Positions 35,705 to 42,855 of a DNA stretch of 42,855 nucleotides are shown here, in pieces. This DNA comes from Cochliopodium minus (lineage: Eukaryota; Discosea; Himatismenida; Cochliopodiidae), in contig JAMYWO010000142.1 in NCBI GenBank assembly GCA_024220525.1, positions 1 through 42,855 on the forward strand, in the 5' to 3' direction. A program made the position numbers and the translations under genes. The stretch's first letter is position 1. Each line of letters begins with the position of its first letter. Below the pieces are notes generated by a model that was not told the DNA's origin, did no database searches, and saw only the letters and a program-made list of their open reading frames with translations.

Positions 35705-36026
35705 AATTAAAAATGACTTATATTTCATTTTTGCATCCTTCCATTATTGATCGTTAAACAGATTTCCTTAACTTTCACATTCTTTGTTCAAAAAATATAT
35801 CAAAATTTTTTTTCTTTTTATATTTAATATTATTTGAGAAAAGGTGGGAAAGATCTATATAATCTTAAATTGAACCTTAATTTTGAGTTTTTATTTTTCC
35901 ATTTTTTGATCTCAAATGTTCAAAAAGAAAATTTCCTTAATATTCAAAAACAAATCAAATAAAAAAAAAAAAAAGAAGAGGGGAAAAATTATTTATTTAT
36001 TTTTATATTCGCTTTTTTTCAATTGA
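35705..36026. other. Intergenic, DUF547 gene to MAPK 5' part
   Basis: About 320 bp, AT-rich with poly-A and poly-T runs (35953-35973 is a notable A-run). It should hold the MAPK promoter. Nothing else recognised. Confidence 0.45.
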
Positions 36027-36775
36027 ATGCAAGAAGCTGAGATATTAGAAGATAATCCTTATTCATTCAATCCTCCATCAAATGAATATGAGGTTGATAA
36101 ATTGATTGGTATTGGGAGTTATGGAATAGTATGGTAAACAAATAAAGAATCATAAAGTTTTTCATAGAGGATATATCATTGGATTTAAAATATATATTTT
36201 TTTTCTTCAAGATTTAGAAAGAGGAAAGCCAAAATAAATTAAAAATATTTTCAAATATTTGAATTAACATCCTTTTATTTGATTTGTATCAAAACAAAAC
36301 AATAAAAATTCTATTGAAAATATAAAATTTTCTATGCTGACATAATTACCAACATTTCGACAATTTCGAAAATTCTATAAAGAAATAAGGAATACAAATA
36401 AATCATCATACAAATACTAAGATTGATGAAATAAATCGGAAAATATTAAATTTAAATTCTAAAAATCAAATGTATATTGGAGAATTAAAATAAACAAAAT
36501 TACATTTCCTATTGAATCTCCTCCAATTTAAACATCCGCTAACAATTTTTTTATAATTATTTTTATATTTCATTTTTGTAGGTCTGCCAAACATAAAGAG
36601 TCGGGAAACGTGGTGGCAATCAAAAAATATTTCAAGTGCTTTTCTTCGTCGGAGTTATCAATATTGGCGCTGAGGGAGATAAAGATCATGAAACATTTCG
36701 ATCATCCAAATCTTTTGTCTTTTCATAAAATTTTGGCACCTCCTCTAATGAGTTCATTCACATCTTTGTATATTG
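36027..36775 (+). CDS. MAP kinase-like Ser/Thr kinase, 5' part (N-lobe), cut at repeat
   Basis: Exons 36027-36133 and 36582-36775. Seen: Gly-rich loop GIGSYGIVW, VAIKKYF with the ATP-anchoring Lys, and ALREIKIMKHFDHPNLL, the MAPK-style helix C followed by the sheet HKILAPP. The last exon ends LYI plus one G before GTAAAAC, exactly where MAPKs continue with V-x-E/D-L-M-x-x-D-L. No further kinase exon follows: the intron runs into an A-T6 tract (36783-36957) and then into an opposite-strand ABC transporter. The continuation fits the exon at 230. Combined length would be 1062 nt, 353 residues, normal for a MAPK. The 448-nt intron is long for this window. Confidence 0.85.
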
Positions 36776-36782
36776 GTAAAAC

Positions 36783-36854
36783 TAACATTTTATTTTTTAT
36801 TTTTTATTTTATTTTTTATTATTTTGATTTTTTATTTTTTATTTTTTATTTTTG

Positions 36855-36888
<34 letters not shown>

Positions 36889-36957
36889 ATTTTTTATTTT
36901 TTATTTTTTATTTTTTATTTTTATTTCAAATTTCAAATTTTTTATTTTTATTTTTAT
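36783..36957. repeat. A-T6-type tract between MAPK 5' part and ABCA fragment
   Basis: T-rich 6-7 base units, like those at the window ends. To the left it is intron of a plus-strand MAPK, to the right intron of a minus-strand ABCA gene, and both genes are incomplete across it. Confidence 0.85.
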
Positions 36958-36963
36958 TTTTAC

Positions 36964-38932
36964 CCACTCTCTTGGTAAAACTTGATCGAGGTAGAGGAAG
37001 AGCAAAAAGTAAATAACTGCATCTGCAAAAATCCAAATGAAACACTGAGTAAACTCATCATGTATGGAAAGGGTAGCAGGAGAACCATAACATGCGTAAT
37101 CATTCGTACATCTATTGTTCATCAAGTAGATTCCTCTTATAAATGCAAACTGTGAAATCAAGTTTAAGTACCTATTACAAAAATTTATAAAAAAAAAGAA
37201 AAATAAATAATAAAATAAATAAAAAAATAAAATAAAATAATAAAATAAAAATAAAAATAAAAAATAAAAAAGTTTTAATAAAAAATAAAATAAAATTGAA
37301 ATATAAATAATAAAAATAAAAATAAAAATAAAAAATAAAAGTTTAAATAATAAATATAAAACAAAAAAATAACAATTTCAAAAAAATTTTTACAGATTAA
37401 TAAATATAAAAATTGAAAAATAAAATAAAAATAAAATAAAAAAAAAATATTGAAAATTAAAAAAATAAAAATAAAATAAAATGAGTCAAAATTTTGGAAA
37501 AAATTTATGGAGAATACCATGGCATAGTTTGTTTAAAAGGCAAGAAAGGAAAACTTCCATAAATTCCTACTGCTACTACGAATCCAATTAACGAACCCAT
37601 CAAAGCAATTACATACCTTTTCAACAAAAAAAAAAAATTAAAAAAAAATTTTAAAAAAATTTTAAAAAAATTTTAAAAAAATTTAATTAACAAAATAAAT
37701 GTTTAAAAAAACTAAATGATATAAAAATGTTTAAAAAAATAGTTTACCCGGTCTATTTCAAAAGTTTTAAAAGTTTTTTTTTTAAAAGAGTTTATTCAAT
37801 TTTAAAAAGAAATATTTTACGACAATAGCAGAACGTTTAGAATTTAAGAAAGAACCAACAAGGAAGGCAAGGCAGATCAAAGAGTTACCCCAACCAAACA
37901 AGTAAAGGAACATAGTGAAAAAGTTGGTTTGAGTGAAAAATCTCAAATTTATAATCACTCCAAACACCCAAAACAAACTACTTGTTATCAGATACAGTAT
38001 CAATGAAAACATATAGTTTGTTGCAATGTAACTAAAATATGACATCCCGTGCATCTTCATCAATTCTTAAATTTTAAAAATTAAAATAAAATAAAATATT
38101 TATTTTAATTGAAATAATTAATGTTTTAAAAAATAATGATTAAAAAACAATTCTAAAAATAAAAATAAATAAAATATAAAAAATAAAAATAAATAAAATA
38201 TTTAAATAAAAATAAATAAAATATAAAAAATTAAAATTTTGAAAATAAAAAGTAAAAAAATATTTCAAATAATACCTTTTAGTTTTTCAGCTTTTTCTAA
38301 GACAAGAATGTAGATGTAGACAGGAAGTTGGATGGTCAAAGCAATAGGATACAAAATAACACCTATTTAAAATGAAAATTAAACGAGACAAAAATAATTT
38401 AATGAAATTTAAATTTAAAATGATGATTATGATAAAGTATAAATAAAGATTTTTTTGAAATATTAAATTTAATAAAATGATTTTTAGAAAAAAAAATTTT
38501 ACCAGCAAGGGCAATGAATTCGAGAATATCAGCAACCTGATAAAAAGGAAGTTTTTGTGCAAAACGAATATTCAAAAATGGGAACTCGAGTGGCAAAGAT
38601 CCTAGTAAGGAAAAAAAAATAAAAAATAATTAAAAATAATAAAATAAAATAATATAGAATAAAAATAATTAAAAATAATACAAAAATAATATAAAATATA
38701 ACAAAATAAAAAAAAAAAAAAATATTTTATTTCTTATTAATTTTACCATTGGGATAGGCAACCATACTTCTGAAAGCAGAATTGATGAGAGAAATGAAGG
38801 CCATTTTGGCTTCAGTGATGATGAGGAGGTAATCAAAGATGAGGGCTCTGTCTTGTTTGGGAACTCTGATGTCCATTCTACTAAAGTTGTTGGCTCTGTG
38901 GTAATCTATCAAAAACTCATCGTTCACCGCAA
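36964..38932 (-). CDS. ABCA-type transporter, internal membrane-domain fragment (both ends missing)
   Basis: Lipid-transporter family. Exons 38932-38747, 38601-38503, 38362-38276, 38065-37821, 37752-37748, 37616-37518 and 37171-36964 join in phase to 309 residues. Seen: extracellular-loop end NSAFRSMVAYPNG, then VILYPIALTIQLPVYIYI, the coupling-helix region LEKAEKLKELMKMHGMS typical of ABCA, helices through LICLAFLVGSFLNSKRSAIV and TGYVIALMGSLIGFVVAVGI, and the pre-NBD signature LYLDQVLPREW. Neither the N-terminus nor any nucleotide-binding domain is present. The left neighbour is the 36783-36957 repeat; the right neighbour is the N at 39069. A 5-nt exon is required for phase. Confidence 0.85.
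37748..37752 (-). other. 5-nt microexon (ABCA fragment)
   Basis: ACCGG on the minus strand, with AAATAG before it and GTAAAC after it. It converts phase 0 at the end of one exon to phase 2 required by the next, giving S-A-I-V-T-G-Y-V-I-A. Skipping it sends the downstream exon into a frame that ends in a stop. Confidence 0.75.
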
Positions 38933-38988
38933 CTAAAAATAAATTTTAATAAAAAATATTAAAATAAAAAATATTTAAAAAAATTAAA

Positions 38989-39150
38989 TAAAAAAATAAA
39001 AAATAAAAAATAAAAAATAAAAAATAAAAAATAAAAAATAAAAAATAAAATAAAAAATAAAATAAAAANATTTTTTATTTTTTATTTTTTATTTTTTATT
39101 TTTTATTTTTTATTTTTTATTTTTTATTTTATTTTTTATTTTATTTAATT
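38989..39150. repeat. Inverted A-T6 / T-A6 tracts meeting at an N (39069)
   Basis: Left of the N the plus strand reads A-rich T-A6 units; right of it T-rich A-T6 units, making an inverted-repeat junction of about 80 bp per arm around one unknown base. On the minus strand this is the A-rich start of a kaptin intron, then N, then the T-rich end of an ABCA intron. The tract is a probable contig join. Confidence 0.8.
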
Positions 39151-39154
39151 TTAC

Positions 39155-41253
39155 ACAATCAAATTCGCAAGATCTTTCCAACATTTCAGATTTCACCAGT
39201 CCATTATTCAAGACATCAAAACATACTGCAGCATATCCGATAGCCCCACAAACCAAAAGGTCAAATTGTTCGTCATGAGTTTTTTTACTCATTTTTATTT
39301 CGTCTTTTAATAAAATAAAAAAATAAAAATAAAAAATAAAAAAATGGGTAAAATAAAATTAAAAATTAAAATATTAATATTAAAAATTATTTTTTTAAAT
39401 AAAATAAAATAAAAATAAAAAATAAACAAAAAAAATAATTTTAAAAAAAATGAAAAAAATAAAAAAAAATGTAAATTTTATTTTACCTTGAACATTCAAA
39501 AAATTTTTTTTGACATTTTTATTTCTGAAATTTTTGTAGTGAAATTGTTGAGTAGTAAACAAATTGGAAGAATTTTTCCTGTTAAACAAAAGCACACGAG
39601 AAATAGGTCCGTCAAAAAGAGAAATATGTGAATTGAGGAAGACAGGAAACTGTTCCTTGGATTGAGAGGTGTTTTGGTCTTCTTGGTGGATTTCTTGTTC
39701 ATTGTGGTGCTCCTCTTTTTGGGTTATGTCGAAAGTATTTATAATCACATGTCCGGATTGAAGACCTTTTAAAAAAATTTTCCATGTTAAATTTATTTTT
39801 TATTTTTTTATTTTTTATTTTTTTTGTTTTTTTATTTATAAATTTTTTTTCAAAATTAATTTCAACAAAATGTATTCAATATTTTTTTTGTTGACTAATT
39901 CAGATTTTTAATGATTTTTTTTACAATTTAATATTTTATTTTAATTTTCTATTTTTATTTGATTCATTTTTTTTTTTAAATAAAAATAGGTTTTTTATTT
40001 TATTTAAAAATTTTTTATTAATAATTTTTTTTTTTACCAGCTGACATAATACAAACATTCTGATAATATTTTACATCAATGGAAATAATGTTGGCGTCCA
40101 ATTTGGGAAGTTGAGGGAACAAATTAATTTCTTTTTTCTCTTCGAAGATATTTACATTTTCATTGTTAGGTCCATACACGTGAACTTTATTGTCGCTTCC
40201 TGATACTATGAAGCACATTTTGGAAGAAATTGAAATGTGTTTTATTTCAAAAGGGACGTACTTCAACTCTATTGTCTGGCAATCCTCTTTTTTTCGGTAA
40301 AAAAAAAGTTTAAAAATTTTTTAAATAAAAAATAATCCTTTTAATAAATGATAATTTTTTATAAATTAAAAACTCTTTTTATCAAAAAATAATCTTTGAA
40401 AACAAATAAGAATTATTTAAATTATAAAAAAACAATACTTTAAATAAAAAAGTTTATAGTTTTTACTAGGTTTTTTTAATATTAATTTAAATTAAAAATA
40501 GTTGTTTCATTAAAATGAAATATTAAATTTTTCAATTTTTTTTTTTTTTACTTAATATTACTGTTAGATGATCTTCCTTCATAGACTTTGCGCCATATAT
40601 ACTCAAGAAATATTGGTTGTACAATTTGGTGTTGTTGAGAGTGTTGGGGTTGGGAAGATATTTGTTGGGATTGGGTTGTTGTTGTTGTTGCTGTTGTGGT
40701 GGTTGCTTGTAGGTCATAGATTTTACAAAGGTCACTCCTATTAAAGGCACAATAAACTTTTTCTCTTTGTATTCTTTTTCTATCAAAAGTGAATCTATAG
40801 AAATTATCTGGTAATTTGTTTGATCTATTTGAAAAAAAAATCAAAATTATTTTGTATCTGATTCTCATTCTAATTATTTGGCTGTATTCTCATTTTTTTA
40901 TAATATTAAATGTGATATAAATTGAATGATATATGATATTTATGGATGTAATTTAAATTATGGGTTTATTCAGTGATATATGTTTCCAATATACACTTTT
41001 CAAAATATTTTTTTTTTATTGTATAACCATTTTTTTGTGCTTCTGCAAAGATATCAAGGTCTTCATATTCCCATTCCAATGAATTTTTATCATCAGAAAA
41101 AGTATGAAAGATGCTCCTCAATTTGTTTGTAGTGCTGTGTAATATTTTGTTATTGGATTGATGGTAAAAGCCACAAAGGCCGTATATGTTGGATGGATCT
41201 TCAAATTTCAAATGGGACATTTGTTGAAGAAGGGAATTCTCATTCTCATCCAT
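39155..41253 (-). CDS. KPTN: Kaptin (KICSTOR complex subunit), 5' part, cut at N
   Basis: In animals kaptin is one of four KICSTOR proteins that tether GATOR1 to lysosomes for amino-acid control of mTORC1. Exons 41253-40995, 40824-40552, 40286-40038, 39765-39487 and 39303-39155 give 403 residues. Matches to human kaptin in order: SNIYGLCG (SNVYGLAG), IISIDSL (IVSIDTF), PLIGVTFVKS (VVGITFIKD), FIVSGSDNKVHVY (FLLSGNDPAIHLY), NLFPQLPKLDANIISIDV (NLFPELTNLTSSVLWLDV), SAGLQSGHV, LFDGPISRVLLF (LQDGPISRVIVF), and FDVLNNGL (YRDLLNRGL). A Gln-run insert (PPQQQQQQQPNPN) sits in exon 2. The protein stops at EFDC, where human kaptin continues with about 115 residues; the rest is lost at the N. Confidence 0.85.
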
Positions 41254-41412
41254 TTTTTTAAATTTTTTTTATTTTTCATGTGCATAAAGCATTTAATAAA
41301 TGGATAGAATATGATACAATATTGAATGGTTGGTGTTTGTTATTAAATTAAAGTGTTGTTTTTATTGTATTTATAAATATATCACACTTTCATCCCTCAA
41401 TAGATGATAAAT

Positions 41413-41964
41413 TCAAAAATCAAACATATTCTTGAAAGCTTGTGGATTTTTATCAGCAAATTCTTTGGCCATTTTAAGAAGAGGATCGATAGATTTTTCA
41501 ATGGTGCTCTTCACAGGCCAATCAAACCATTTATAATTTCCATGCTCAGACAATTTGATCTTATCATTCTTCGTGGCAGCCATAAAGATGACAAGCGTCT
41601 TTTGAACAACCTTATTTCCAAATCTCTTGTACTTGGGATAGTATGTGTCCTCATATCTGAACAATTCACTGTCAATTGATTTCAATTCTCTCCATTCCAA
41701 TCCCGTTTCTTCTTTCAATTCCCTTTTGGCGGTATCCAATTCTGATTCTTTTTCTTCTTGATGTCCTTTTGGCAAATCGAATCTATGTTCTATTGCAATT
41801 CAATTGAATTGGTCACTTTTTTAGAACCTAATAATGTTTAATTATTTTTTACTGTGCTCCATTAACAGAAAAGATATTTTATCTTCTTTCTTCCTGAAAA
41901 TGAGAAAACCACAACTTTTTAAAACTTTGAATGGATTATCTCTGTTGTAAATTTCTTCTTTCAT
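41413..41964 (-). CDS. Nudix hydrolase
   Basis: Exons 41964-41853 and 41789-41413, in phase, 162 residues. The Nudix box is complete from G46 to L68 (G-x5-E-x7-REL-K-EE-T-GL), preceded by the usual RFDLPKGH. The enzyme cleaves nucleoside diphosphates linked to another moiety using the box glutamates and Mg2+; the short single-domain form with KHRFDLPKGH resembles diadenosine-tetraphosphate or diphosphoinositol-polyphosphate hydrolases (inference). Tail-to-head with kaptin on the same strand (159 bp), divergent from RNase H1. Confidence 0.9.
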
Positions 41965-42114
41965 TTTTTATTTTTTATTTTAAAATTGAAAATATTTTTA
42001 CTGATTTTGGAGATTATATTTCTGATAATTTTCTTTAATCCTCTCCAAATATTTTTTTGATGGTCAATCAAAAGATCCATATTATAATGTTTTTGCAGTG
42101 AAAATTAAAAAAAA

Positions 42115-42678
42115 ATGAAGAAGCAAATAAATAAAAAATATTATGCTGTTAAAGGTAACAATTTGGCTTTATAACATATGATATTCTATATAATCGTTTA
42201 TAAACTATATCGCATCGAATACTGATTATTTTTCAAATAACACTCCTTTTGGCATTAATCAAAAAATATATATATTTTATTTTCAAAGTGGGAAATAAGA
42301 CAGGAATATATGAGACATGGGATGAATGTAAAGAACAGGTTAATGGATATAAAGGAGCGATATACAAATCATTCCAAACTAAAAAAGAAGCGGAGAATTT
42401 CATGAATTCTCCGACAACCAATAAAGGGGAAAATGGAAAGAGAGAATCGAATAATAAAACCAATAAAAAAAATAACAAAAAATTAAAAGTAAATGACGAA
42501 AATAATAATCAATTTAATATTAATTCAGAGAATAATAATAATAATGATAAAAACATAATTGATGAAAATACCAATGTGAAAGATGAAGATTTCATTGTAG
42601 TTTATACTGATGGATCTTGTATAGGAAATGGGAAACAAAATCCAATAGGAGGTTACGGAATTCATTTCCCCAACAAGG
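42115..42678 (+). CDS. RNASEH1: RNase H1, 5' part (hybrid-binding domain and start of catalytic domain)
   Basis: Exons 42115-42154 and 42289-42678. The N-terminal RNA-DNA hybrid-binding domain is complete: KKYYAVKVGNKTGIYETW, QVNGYKGAIYKSFQTKKEAE, F. An Asn/Lys-rich linker follows, then the catalytic domain begins with FIVVYTDGSCIGNGKQNPIG, holding the first active-site Asp of the DEDD set. The last exon ends with donor GTAAAAA; remaining exons lie beyond the window, past the terminal repeat. It is an ordinary host enzyme that removes RNA from RNA-DNA hybrids. Confidence 0.88.
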
Positions 42679-42776
42679 GTAAAAAAAAATTTTTTTATTA
42701 TTTTATTAATTTTTTTTTTCTTTTTTTGTTTTGTTTTTGTTTTGTTTTTGTTGTTTTGTTTTGTTTTTTTATTTTT

Positions 42777-42855
42777 CACTATTTTTTATTTTTTATTTTT
42801 TATTTTTTATTTTTTATTTTTTATTTTTTATTTTTTATTTTTTATTTTTTATTTT
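42777..42855. repeat. A-T6 microsatellite tract at right edge
   Basis: A perfect period-7 array of A plus six Ts runs to the last base. It lies in the RNase H1 intron. Both edges of the window thus end in the same repeat. Confidence 0.9.

Noticed and set aside
37275-37520. Phe/Tyr/Leu-rich open frame in an ABCA intron
   Set aside because: Translation of T-rich intron sequence; no start context or conserved motif.
39069-39160. A genuine kaptin-ABCA fusion gene across the N
   Set aside because: It needs the poor donor GTGTAAAA, and both proteins are cut at the middle of their known folds; a false join is simpler. Kept as a check, not as a call.
42115-42678. RNase H and its viroplasmin-like N-terminal domain as part of a retroelement
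   Set aside because: The hybrid-binding domain plus linker plus RNase H order is that of cellular RNase H1, and no other element gene is near.

Overview
The window is nuclear DNA of an AT-rich, intron-dense, probably amoeboid protist. The genes are eukaryotic and cut by many short GT-AG introns, mostly about 50-90 nt, with donors of the GTAAAA or GTAAT type and acceptors of the TTTTAG or AAAAG type. Proteins carry Asn- and Gln-rich runs. Two seven-helix receptors are of the slime-mould cAMP-receptor type, and the standard code fits every model (TAA and TGA stops). An amoebozoan or Anaeramoeba-like source would fit, but I cannot name a species. All exon models below were built by hand and tested for reading-frame continuity; nearly all close exactly in phase.

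Layout, left to right: 3' half of a MAP kinase (+, 230-1729); F-box/membrane protein (-, 1793-2793); UDP-glucuronate decarboxylase (+, 3024-4998); cAMP-receptor-like GPCR (-, 5079-6729); tRNA-Ser(GCT) at 6909-6991, then an N at 6993 and the cut 3' end of a pentapeptide-repeat gene; secreted GLUG-like protein (-, 7272-8984); RCC1-like protein (-, 9107-10781); caspase-like protease (+, 11131-13743); a 17-exon, 1485-residue CLU-like/leucine-rich-repeat protein (+, 13870-20212); initiator-type tRNA-Met (+, 20334-20404); BRCT-BRCT-WGR-PARP protein (-, 20547-24177); fatty-acid hydroxylase (+, 24559-25765); ARF-family GTPase (+, 25812-26620); second tRNA-Ser; second initiator-type tRNA (-); SEL1-repeat protein (-, 27511-28536); second cAMP-receptor-like GPCR (+, 28660-30178); RhoGAP (+, 30872-32816); UEV-RING protein (+, 32995-34212); DUF547 membrane protein (+, 34376-35704); 5' part of a MAP kinase (+, 36027-36775); internal fragment of an ABCA transporter (-, 36964-38932); 5' part of kaptin (-, 39155-41253); Nudix hydrolase (-, 41413-41964); 5' part of an RNase H1 (+, 42115-42678).

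There is no operon-like logic. The genes form a general cell-biology set: signalling (MAPK, GPCRs, RhoGAP, ARF), nutrient sensing (kaptin), DNA-damage response (PARP), ubiquitin (F-box, UEV-RING), proteolysis (caspase), lipid transport and modification (ABCA, hydroxylase), and sugar-nucleotide metabolism.

Three things stand out. First, exons are unusually small: 1, 5, 9, 10, 12, 15, 18 and 19 nt exons are needed to keep conserved domains in frame. Second, several genes are cut at A-T6 repeat tracts or at single Ns. The right-hand MAPK 5' part and the left-end MAPK 3' part join in phase into one 353-residue kinase, so the window order is probably scrambled by assembly or reflects a tandem or circular arrangement. 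Third, the PARP carries Gln where the catalytic Glu of PARP1 lies, and both initiator-type tRNA copies have short anticodon loops.
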